A stretch of DNA of 64,000 bases from Bordetella genomosp. 13 (GTDB lineage: Bacteria > Pseudomonadota > Gammaproteobacteria > Burkholderiales > Burkholderiaceae_B), in assembly GCF_002119665.1 (NCBI RefSeq), contig NZ_CP021111.1, forward strand, positions 930,001 through 994,000, given 5' to 3'. This document shows positions 53,873-60,660 of the stretch, piece by piece. The number at the start of each line of letters is the position of its first letter. Position 1 is the stretch's first letter. Under the pieces are notes generated by a model. That model had not been told where the DNA came from. It was given only the letters and a program-made list of their open reading frames with translations, and ran no database searches. The position numbers and the translations under genes are program-made.

Positions 53873-54078
53873 AGAAGGTCTCCTCGTTTTTGATGGTTTG
53901 CTCCCGCAATGTTGACACACCGAGGGCCAGAAAAGTGAGCCGGGGCTTGGACCGGTCGGTAGGGCATAGAGGTAGAAACTGGCGATCGTGAGCTTCAGTT
54001 CGTGCCGGCCAGCGTCTCATGGCACTTAGTTTCACCTGCCTGGGTCGCTACAATCCGTCCTATAAGGGAGGGCGGAAC

Positions 54079-54453
54079 GTGGAAAAGAGTCTGGTTAATG
54101 TCGACGGTGCAGCGCAGGCGCTAAGGCAGTTTGCCGAAGAGCGGGACTGGCAACAGTTTCACTCCCCCAAGAACCTGGTCATGGCCCTCTCGGGTGAAGT
54201 CGGCGAGCTGACCGAGATTTTCCAGTGGATGACCGAGGCGGATTCGCACAATGCCGCTTCGGCGCCCAAGACCGCCGCGGCGGTCCGCGACGAGATCGCC
54301 GACGTTGCCCTGTACCTGATCCGGCTGGCTGACGTGCTGCAAGTCGATCTGAATGAGGCGATCGCCAGCAAGCTGGCCTCCAACGCCGCCAAGTATCCCG
54401 TCGAGGCATCGCGCGGAGTCAGCACCAAGTACGACCAGCTGCCGAAGTCATGA
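54079..54453 (+). CDS. MazG-like nucleotide pyrophosphohydrolase
   Basis: The 124-residue helical protein has the MazG/RS21-C6 metal pattern: SGEVGELTEIFQW (ExxE) and DEIADVALYLIRLADV (ExxD). Such enzymes remove pyrophosphate from (d)NTPs, often dCTP or damaged nucleotides. GTG 54079 follows gggaggg. It overlaps the next reading frame by ATGA (54450-54453). With the DUF2075 fragment it formed a two-gene unit that is now broken. Confidence 0.88.
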   Translation: MEKSLVNVDGAAQALRQFAEERDWQQFHSPKNLVMALSGEVGELTEIFQWMTEADSHNAASAPKTAAAVRDEIADVALYLIRLADVLQVDLNEAIASKLASNAAKYPVEASRGVSTKYDQLPKS

Positions 54454-54742
54454 TCGTCTACCACGCCGACAAGAAAGAGTTCCTGCTCGACTACGACGAT
54501 CGCGACATTGAAAACGTCAGTCCTGCAGGGTACCAGGCGGCGACCAGCCGCAAGCTCGCCCAGGCGGAGATAAGATCGTGGTGGAGTCGCTGGGCTACAT
54601 TGCCCGGGTATTGCGCGATCCCGTCAATGCAGATGATGTCGGCGTGGCGGTCGAGTTCATCCTGCCGCAGACGGCCAAGCGCATCGATGTGATTCAGGCG
54701 GGCCATGCGGATGATGGGTCACGCCGATTGGTCATGGTGGAC
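54450..54742 (+). pseudogene. DUF2075-type helicase, N-terminal fragment with frameshift
   Basis: The frame from ATG 54450 (MIVYHADKKEFLLDYDDRDI) reads the known N-terminus of DUF2075 DNA/RNA-helicase proteins up to AEIRSW at about 54581. The family sequence then continues (ESLGYIARVLRD, VAVEFILPQTAKRIDVI) in another frame, which a one-base deletion in the GTGGTG run near 54578-54583 would explain. After about 54742 it is replaced by insertion-sequence DNA, so all helicase motifs are missing. The gene is dead. Confidence 0.7.
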
Positions 54743-54970
54743 CTGGCCGCCCTGACATTTATCGACTGTGCCGAGAACATCGTCGTGCTCGGCCCGCGCC
54801 TGCTCGTCATCCGGATCAGTGGCGAAAGCTACCGGCTCAAGGACAAGCGCAAGGCCGGCAACAGCCCGTCTCGGGCTAGGGCTGCTGCCCAATAACGCTT
54901 CAATCCCAGGGGTCAATTTTTACTTCGGCGCGAGCGCCGACAAAGGGGTCAGTTTTCAGTCGGCGCTGAC
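54740..54970 (+). mobile_element. IS21-family remnant: istB pieces and terminal repeats
   Basis: From about 54743 the frame reads LAALTFIDCAENIVVLGP, matching the IstB stretch just before its P-loop. It then jumps to RLLVI and ISGESYRLKDKRKAG, the IstB C-terminus. The ATPase core between is deleted. The stop is at 54893-54895. Directly after come two copies of a terminal-type repeat (54908-54931, 54944-54967). No istA or other end is seen. The remnant replaces the rest of the DUF2075 gene. Confidence 0.65.
54908..54967. repeat. Two direct repeats of IS21-end type
   Basis: aggggtcaatttttacttcg (54908 onward) and aggggtcagttttcagtcgg (54944 onward), each continuing into a cggcg or gcgct tail, are spaced 36 bases apart. 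Multiple short terminal repeats with a GGGTCA core are typical of IS21-family ends. Confidence 0.6.
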
Positions 54971-54972
54971 TA

Positions 54973-55884
54973 TCACAGCACCGACGCAACGGATTCTATC
55001 AATGTCCGCAGCCATTGCTGCGCCGGATGGCCATCGCTTCGACGATGCCAGATCAGATGGAAAACGATCTCTGGCAAGGCAACCGGCGGCGGGAAATACG
55101 CGAGCTTTCGTCCAGCCGGTGAATTCAGTGCAACACGCTTCATGACGGTTGCTGTCATGCAAGTGCGTGCGACGACCGCTGGTAGGGCGAACATTTGAGG
55201 AAGTGTCAGCGCGAGCGTGCGCTGACGGCCCTGCTGCGCTAATGCCTGATCCACGAGACCATGTCGCTGCCCCTCCGGCGACGCGAGCGCATGGGGAAGC
55301 GATAGATAGGTCTTCATGTTCATGCCGCGTCGTGCGGCGGGATGCTTGCTCGCGATGATGGTGACGAATTCGTCGCGCAGGACCGGGCGCGTCAGGATGC
55401 GCCCTTCGGGATGTGTCGGCGGCACGCCAATGGCCGCGTCGATCACTCCGGCATCGAGCAGGTCCACCGCATGGTCGCGGTCGCTGAAGGCATGCACATT
55501 GATCGAGATGCCGGGTGCCTGTTCCGCGAGCGCTTCCAGCAACGCAGGCAACAACACGAATGCCGGATAGTCAGACAGCCCCAAGTTGACCGTCAACTTC
55601 GCTTCACTCGGCACGAAATCCGGCTTCCTGACCAGAGTGGCTTCAAGCTGCCGCAGTGCTTGTGAAATGGGTTCGGCCAGCTCCCGCGCGCGCGGCGTCG
55701 GCAGCAGGCCATCGGCGCTACGCAAAAACAAGGGATCACCAAGAAGCTTGCGCAGCCTTGACAGTGCAGCGCTCATGGCTGGTTGACTCACGCCGACCTG
55801 GGTAGCGGCCCGCGTCACATTGCGCTCGTTCATCAGCGCGTCGAAAGCTGCGAGTAGATTCAGATCAATGCCGTGGAAATCCAT
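54973..55884 (-). CDS. LysR-family regulator, NodD/LinR-like
   Basis: The 303-residue regulator opens GIDLNLLAAFDALMNERNVT with VSQPAMSAALSRLRKLLGDPLFLRSADG. It is divergent from the SnoaL-like/oxidoreductase genes across 112 AT-rich bases containing a 5-bp dyad (aaata...tattt). Its 3' end touches the IS21 remnant. It is the likely regulator of the genes at 55997-57387. Confidence 0.9.
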   Translation of the reverse strand: MDFHGIDLNLLAAFDALMNERNVTRAATQVGVSQPAMSAALSRLRKLLGDPLFLRSADGLLPTPRARELAEPISQALRQLEATLVRKPDFVPSEAKLTVNLGLSDYPAFVLLPALLEALAEQAPGISINVHAFSDRDHAVDLLDAGVIDAAIGVPPTHPEGRILTRPVLRDEFVTIIASKHPAARRGMNMKTYLSLPHALASPEGQRHGLVDQALAQQGRQRTLALTLPQMFALPAVVARTCMTATVMKRVALNSPAGRKLAYFPPPVALPEIVFHLIWHRRSDGHPAQQWLRTLIESVASVL

Positions 55885-55996
55885 AAATCAAATAATCATT
55901 CATATCGTGTATTTGTTGGACGGATTCTATGGCGAGGCGGACACTTTCGTCACTTCCCACCGCTTGCAGGCAACTGCAACCCAACGAAAGCCGATC

Positions 55997-56443
55997 ATGA
56001 ACACACTCCGCTCCGAGCTAACCGATCGTCTGCGCATCGAGCGCCTGGCCATAGAAACGCTGTATCGCGCCTTCAGTGAGAAGAATCCCGATCTCGTCGA
56101 TACCGTGCTGGCGCCGCAGTGGGACGACATTCCGCTGGCGCCGGGTCAAGGCCCCGGACCGGAAGGCATCAAGCCGATCATCCGCGGCTTCGGCGAGGCT
56201 TTTCCCGATGTGCATATCACCATCCACGACATGATCCAGGTGCCCGGCAAGATCGGTGTGCGTGCCGAGATCACCGGTACACATCAGGGCGACTTTTTCG
56301 GCATCGCGCCTACCGGCAAGAAGGTCGGCTTTCGGCTGCATGAATTCCATACGTTGAGCGGTGGCCGCGTCACCACGACATGGCACTTGGAGGACTGGTT
56401 CCGCCTGTTCCTTCAGCTCGGCCAGTTCCCGGCTCAATCCTGA
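55997..56443 (+). CDS. SnoaL-like polyketide cyclase/ester cyclase family protein
   Basis: The 148-residue protein has the NTF2-like cone fold pattern: IKPIIRGFGEAFPDVHITIHDMIQVPGKI, then RAEITGTHQGDFFGIAPTGKKV and VTTTWHLEDWF. Family members include cyclases and many proteins of unknown role. ATG 55997 is used. Followed after 23 bases by an oxidoreductase, so probably an enzyme of a small regulated operon. Confidence 0.85.
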   Translation: MNTLRSELTDRLRIERLAIETLYRAFSEKNPDLVDTVLAPQWDDIPLAPGQGPGPEGIKPIIRGFGEAFPDVHITIHDMIQVPGKIGVRAEITGTHQGDFFGIAPTGKKVGFRLHEFHTLSGGRVTTTWHLEDWFRLFLQLGQFPAQS

Positions 56444-56466
56444 CCATCTCGAAGGCGAGGTTCATC

Positions 56467-57387
56467 ATGAAAGCGGCACTCATCAAGACTTTCGGCGGCC
56501 TGGACGTCGTCTGCATCGGCGAAGCGCATGCGCGTGATCCGCAACCGGACGAGGTTGCGGTTCGCGTCGAGGCGGCAGGCATCAATCCGCTGGACGTGAA
56601 AATCATTGCAGGCTACCTGCAACAGGTTTTCCCGGTCGATTTTCCCTACGTGCCCGGCACCGACTTCAGCGGCGTGGTCGAAGTCGTCGGCGCACAGGTT
56701 GCTCATCTGCAACCGGGCGACCGCGTATTCGGTCGCAGTGCGCCCAATTCCGGCGGTGCATTCGCGCAGCGCGTCGTAATCGCGGCAGCCGATCTGTGTG
56801 TCGTTCCGGCGGCCATGAGTTTCGAGCAGGCGGCCGCCCTGCCGACCGCGTTCGGCACGGCCCGTCAGTCACTCTTCGATATCGGCCGTTTGCAGCGTGG
56901 ACAGCGCGTGCTGATCCATGCCGCAGCGGGCGGTGTGGGCAGCATGGCAGTTCAGCAGGCACATCTGGCCGGCGCATACGTGATCGGCACGGCATCGGGT
57001 GCAAATGCCGATCTCGTGAAAAGCCTGGGTGCGGACGAAGTGATCGACTACCGGACGCAAGACTTCTCATCATTGCGCGACATCGATCTGGTGCTCGACT
57101 CTTTGGGCGGCCAGACGCTGGATAAGTCATGGTCTGTGCTGCGTCCGGGTGGGCGTATCGCGAGCTTGGTTGCATTCGACATCCAGGGCAGAAGCGGGAT
57201 GGTTGGCGAATCCGTGTTTTTCGTGAGCGCCACGCCCTGTCTTCCGGAGGCGGTCAAGCAGTTTCAGGCCGGGCAACTCCAGATCGTCACCGATTCGATC
57301 TTCCCGCTGGAAGAAGCCCGGGCTGCGCTGGAAAAAGTGGCCACAGGCCACGCGCACGGCAAAGTCGTGATCCGCACGGGCAGCTGA
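56467..57387 (+). CDS. NADP-dependent quinone oxidoreductase-type alcohol dehydrogenase
   Basis: The 306-residue medium-chain dehydrogenase lacks the structural and catalytic zinc ligands, as in quinone oxidoreductases. It shows VRVEAAGINPLDVKIIAGY, PYVPGTDFSGVVEVVG, PGDRVFG, and the nucleotide loop HAAAGGVGSMAVQQAHLAGA. ATG 56467 with a gaagg-type site. It follows the SnoaL-like gene and precedes a dead SDR. Confidence 0.92.
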   Translation: MKAALIKTFGGLDVVCIGEAHARDPQPDEVAVRVEAAGINPLDVKIIAGYLQQVFPVDFPYVPGTDFSGVVEVVGAQVAHLQPGDRVFGRSAPNSGGAFAQRVVIAAADLCVVPAAMSFEQAAALPTAFGTARQSLFDIGRLQRGQRVLIHAAAGGVGSMAVQQAHLAGAYVIGTASGANADLVKSLGADEVIDYRTQDFSSLRDIDLVLDSLGGQTLDKSWSVLRPGGRIASLVAFDIQGRSGMVGESVFFVSATPCLPEAVKQFQAGQLQIVTDSIFPLEEARAALEKVATGHAHGKVVIRTGS

Positions 57388-57402
57388 AGCGGGGGTCGCT
57401 CC

Positions 57403-57600
57403 ATGACACACGAAACTTTTAACAAGTGGTGCCCGCGGTATTGGCAAGGACATTGCGCTGCGGCTCGCGGCCGCGAACATGTCTCCAATGGAATGTCTGA
57501 GCCAGCCGACGGGCATTGCAACGCGGTTTCCTTCCTGGTCGGGAAACACGGCGGATGGGTCAACTCACAGGTTGTCCGGGTGAATGGCGGCTTCGCCTGA
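57403..57600 (+). pseudogene. Decayed short-chain dehydrogenase
   Basis: The frame opens MTHETFNK; in a neighbouring frame GIGKDIALRLAA reads as an SDR nucleotide loop. The original frame then gives NAVSFLVGKHGGWVNSQVV followed by RVNGGFA and a stop, the typical SDR C-terminus. The NNAG, Ser and YxxxK parts are missing, so an internal deletion with frameshift has destroyed the gene. The rest of the space up to 57684 shows nothing I can support. Confidence 0.6.
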
Positions 57601-57684
57601 CTCTTGCAACCTTGCGCAAGGGCGACCAACGCATAACTCCCGGCTGGCGCGCGCCTGCAACTCGTCGAACACTTACTGGTGTGA

Positions 57685-58731
57685 TCATGCGTCCTTTTTC
57701 GCAAGCGATTCGGTAAAGGCCAATACCACGTCCAGAAACTTCTGACGATCCGCCGTGGGTTGCAAATGGACGTAATGCGAGGCGCCAGCGATCTGGACGA
57801 CTTCCACCGACGCGGCTTCGGTCAGGTGCGACTTCAGTGTCGCTACATCGGCCGGCCGCGACCAGAAGTCGCGCTCCGAACGCAGTATCAAGACGTGCGA
57901 GCGGATGAAGGACGCGTCGAAGAGTTGCCGCCCGTTCACAAGCTTGAGCGTATCAGCCGTAGGACCTGACGGGAACCGGAAGCTTGGCGGCTCGCGTGTA
58001 TTGGCGGAGGCATCGCCTTCCATCGACAATTGTGCGTAGCGGGCCAGGAACGCCGTATTGATTCCCTCGCTGCGCCAGCGTCCTACCAGGCTCTCAGCCG
58101 TTGCGAAACGGTAGGCGCCATATCGCGAGCGATCCAAGTCCGTGGGCGACCGCGGGTCCCCGAACTCTTGTTGAAGCGGCCAGCCGCCGGCGGGGCCGCC
58201 ATAGGCCGCGTTGTAGTAGATCAAGTGGGAGATGTCGTCCGGATACAGCGAGGCATAGTGGCCCAGCCACTGGGAACCTGTCGCCCAGCCTATGGCTGCC
58301 AGTCGATGATCGCCAGGGTGGCGGCGGCGGATTTCCCGCACCACCGCCGCGATATCGCGCACGGCTTCGTTCGATCTGACGGCGACCCGGCCGTTGCGCG
58401 CATCGGTCCTATCCTGCATCTCGGCGGGAAATTCCGAGCGTCCAAAACCTCGGACGTCCATCAGATATACCCGGTGCCCGGCCTTGGCTATCTCTTGTGC
58501 TGTCGACGTGCCGGGAGCATCCACATCCCAGCTGGCGAGCACACCCGAGCGGCCGCCGTTGACCATCAGCATGGGGCCGCGATCAGATGTTGCCGCGGTG
58601 TCCCGCAATTCGCGAACGAATATCCTCAGGCCATCCTCGGTGATGACGGTCCAGTCTTGGCGAAGGGTTTCCGCCATGCTGGGAAATGCCAGCAAAAGAC
58701 CGATGCATGCCGCGCCTAGTACCTGTCTCAT
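57685..58731 (-). CDS. Alpha/beta hydrolase-like exported protein lacking the nucleophile serine
   Basis: The 348-residue product has a signal peptide (MRQVLGAACIGLLLAFPSMAE); ATG 58729-58731 is chosen for it, with aaaggac before it. The fold is visible in LMVNGGRSG, LMDVRGFGRSEFP and the late GASHYVHLQP with its His. The nucleophile elbow is GWATG (Ala150 where GxSxG needs Ser), so normal esterase chemistry is doubtful. Divergent from a LysR gene. Confidence 0.85.
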   Translation of the reverse strand: MRQVLGAACIGLLLAFPSMAETLRQDWTVITEDGLRIFVRELRDTAATSDRGPMLMVNGGRSGVLASWDVDAPGTSTAQEIAKAGHRVYLMDVRGFGRSEFPAEMQDRTDARNGRVAVRSNEAVRDIAAVVREIRRRHPGDHRLAAIGWATGSQWLGHYASLYPDDISHLIYYNAAYGGPAGGWPLQQEFGDPRSPTDLDRSRYGAYRFATAESLVGRWRSEGINTAFLARYAQLSMEGDASANTREPPSFRFPSGPTADTLKLVNGRQLFDASFIRSHVLILRSERDFWSRPADVATLKSHLTEAASVEVVQIAGASHYVHLQPTADRQKFLDVVLAFTESLAKKDA

Positions 58732-58790
58732 GTGCTGTCCTTTCAACATGAACAATGGGAGATTGAGCTTATGGCCGGATTGTGATGTCA

Positions 58791-58803
58791 TCAATGTCAT
58801 TGA
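58791..58803. promoter_or_regulatory. LysR-type T-N11-A dyad
   Basis: tcaatgtcattga is a perfect 6-bp dyad around one base and fits the T-N11-A form. It lies between the divergent hydrolase and LysR genes, 32 bases before the LysR start. Confidence 0.5.
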
Positions 58804-58834
58804 AAGGCATCGATCGATTCATGAAGAGGCATTG

Positions 58835-59749
58835 ATGGAGTTCAGTCAGCTGCACCATTTTCTGGCGGTCGCTCGGACACTGCACTTCGGCAAGGCGGCC
58901 GAAGAGTTGGGCATGACCCAGCCGTATCTCAGCCGGGCGATCGCACGGCTGGAAGCAGAACTGGGCACACCACTGTTTCTTCGTACCAGCCGCAAGGTAC
59001 AGCTCACCCCCGCAGGAGAAGTGTTTCGCCTCGAAGCGCTGGAGCTAGTGCAAGGAGAGCAGCGAGCCAAGCGGCTTGCTCATGCCGCGTCGGCTCAAGC
59101 TAAGCAAGTGTTGCGCATCGCGTTTGTGTCTGCCGCGCTGTATTACTTGCTGCCGGCCATGCTGCGCGAATTGCGCGCCAAGCATCCTGACGTGAACGTG
59201 GAGTTGAGAGAAGCATCGACGCAAGAGCAGCTGGTCCTGCTTTCTGCCGGCGATATTGACATCGGGTTGGGTCATCCGCCGGTCGACCGACCCGGCCGCA
59301 TCGTCAATGAAGTCCTGTGCAATGACCACTTCGATGCGCTGTTGCCATCCGGTCACGCTCTGGCCCGCGAACCCTCGGTGTCCTTTTCCCAATTGGCCGC
59401 GCATCCCTTCGTGCTGTTTCCCGAAGAACAGGGGCCGGCGCTATACGCGGCCATCAGGGACCAATGCCGGTTGGCGGGGTACCCGCTGAACGTCAGCCAG
59501 ACCGCAACACGACTGCACAGCCAGTGCTCGCTCGTCGCTGCCGGCCTGGGTGTAGGGCTCGCGCCCGTACAGTCGCGCAGCCTGCAGGTGGAAGGCACGA
59601 TACGCGCGCCCATCAGGCCCTACCCGGCCGCTTTGAAGCTTTCCTTGGCCGTCTTTTGCGACGGGCGCAGACGTTCCATCCTTCATGAGGAATGTCTTGC
59701 CATACTGAGACGGCTGTCGCGCGGGCTTGCGAGTATTGGCGCCACGTGA
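58835..59749 (+). CDS. LysR-family regulator
   Basis: The 304-residue regulator opens MEFSQLHHFLAVARTLHFGK and MTQPYLSRAIARLEAELGTPLFLRTSRKVQLTPAG, the CatR/BenM-like group. ATG 58835 is preferred over in-frame starts upstream because the helix-turn-helix begins at once. It diverges from the alpha/beta hydrolase gene and is the probable regulator of it. Confidence 0.92.
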   Translation: MEFSQLHHFLAVARTLHFGKAAEELGMTQPYLSRAIARLEAELGTPLFLRTSRKVQLTPAGEVFRLEALELVQGEQRAKRLAHAASAQAKQVLRIAFVSAALYYLLPAMLRELRAKHPDVNVELREASTQEQLVLLSAGDIDIGLGHPPVDRPGRIVNEVLCNDHFDALLPSGHALAREPSVSFSQLAAHPFVLFPEEQGPALYAAIRDQCRLAGYPLNVSQTATRLHSQCSLVAAGLGVGLAPVQSRSLQVEGTIRAPIRPYPAALKLSLAVFCDGRRRSILHEECLAILRRLSRGLASIGAT

Positions 59750-59760
59750 GGGTGGCGCTT

Positions 59761-60645
59761 TCACTCGACCCCTTTCCCCGCCTTCGCCACCTCATGCCGA
59801 GGCTGGTCCCACCCCGATTCCGGAATCACCTGGCCCGCCGGATCGCGCACCTCCTCCATCCGCTTGCACAGCAAAGCGGCCGCATCCTCCACATCTCCAA
59901 TATGAATGCCCCGCGTCATGGTGATATGCGCGCATTCGTAGCTGCCTCCTCCAGCCAGCAGGATCATGCGGGTGGGCGCATCCTCTCCCACCAGCGCGAT
60001 CACCCCGGGGCTTACCCGCTCGGGGGTCAGCAGTTCGTTCGCATCGGCGGCCAGCAGCCCTTCGGTCATGTCGGTCAGGGCGCTGGGCGCCAGGCAATTG
60101 ACGCGGACGTTGCGGCTGGCGCCTTCCATCGCCAGCGTCTGCATCAGCCCGACCAGTGCCATCTTGGCGGCGCTGTAGTTGGACTGTCCGAAGTTGCCGT
60201 ACAGGCCGGACGACGACGTGGTCAGCACGATGCGGCCGTAATGCTGTTCGCGCATCCGCGACCAGACCGCGCGCGTCGCGTTCACGGCTCCCATCACGTG
60301 CACGTCCAGCACCCGCTGGAAGTCTTCCAGCGGCATCTTGGCAAAGCTGCGGTCGCGCAGGATGCCGGCGTTGTTCACCAGAATGTCGACGCGTCCGAAC
60401 GCCGACACCGCCAGCTCGGCCAGTTCTTCCATGTCCGCGGCACGAGTCACGTCGCCGGCACGCGCGACGGCCTTGCCGCCCGCCTGCGTAATCTCGCGGG
60501 CAACCTGTTCGGCCTTGTCGTCCACGTCGTTGAGCACCACCCGCGCCCCATGGCGGGCCAGCGCCAGGGCATGGGCGCGGCCCAGGCCCTGGCCGGCGCC
60601 GGTCACGATGGCGGTTCGTTCGTGCAGCTGCAGTGTCATGTCCAT
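59761..60645 (-). CDS. SDR family oxidoreductase, (3R)-hydroxyacyl-CoA dehydrogenase-like
   Basis: The 294-residue SDR has TGAGQGLGRAHALALARHGA, NNAG in VDILVNNAGILRD, catalytic Ser and the YSAAK motif (QSNYSAAKMALVG). The C-terminal extension (HIGDVEDAAALLCKRMEEVR) is like the dehydrogenase part of peroxisomal multifunctional enzyme 2, suggesting (3R)-hydroxyacyl-CoA as substrate. It starts 15 bases after the fusion gene stop behind ggag, so the two form one operon. Confidence 0.9.
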   Translation of the reverse strand: MDMTLQLHERTAIVTGAGQGLGRAHALALARHGARVVLNDVDDKAEQVAREITQAGGKAVARAGDVTRAADMEELAELAVSAFGRVDILVNNAGILRDRSFAKMPLEDFQRVLDVHVMGAVNATRAVWSRMREQHYGRIVLTTSSSGLYGNFGQSNYSAAKMALVGLMQTLAMEGASRNVRVNCLAPSALTDMTEGLLAADANELLTPERVSPGVIALVGEDAPTRMILLAGGGSYECAHITMTRGIHIGDVEDAAALLCKRMEEVRDPAGQVIPESGWDQPRHEVAKAGKGVE

Positions 60646-60660
60646 GGTGGTCTCCGGCCT

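Noticed and set aside
54079..54453. Small gene before the helicase fragment considered as an antitoxin (MazE/MazF type)
   Set aside because: The ExxE and ExxD metal patterns are those of a MazG-like pyrophosphohydrolase; no toxin-antitoxin fold is visible.
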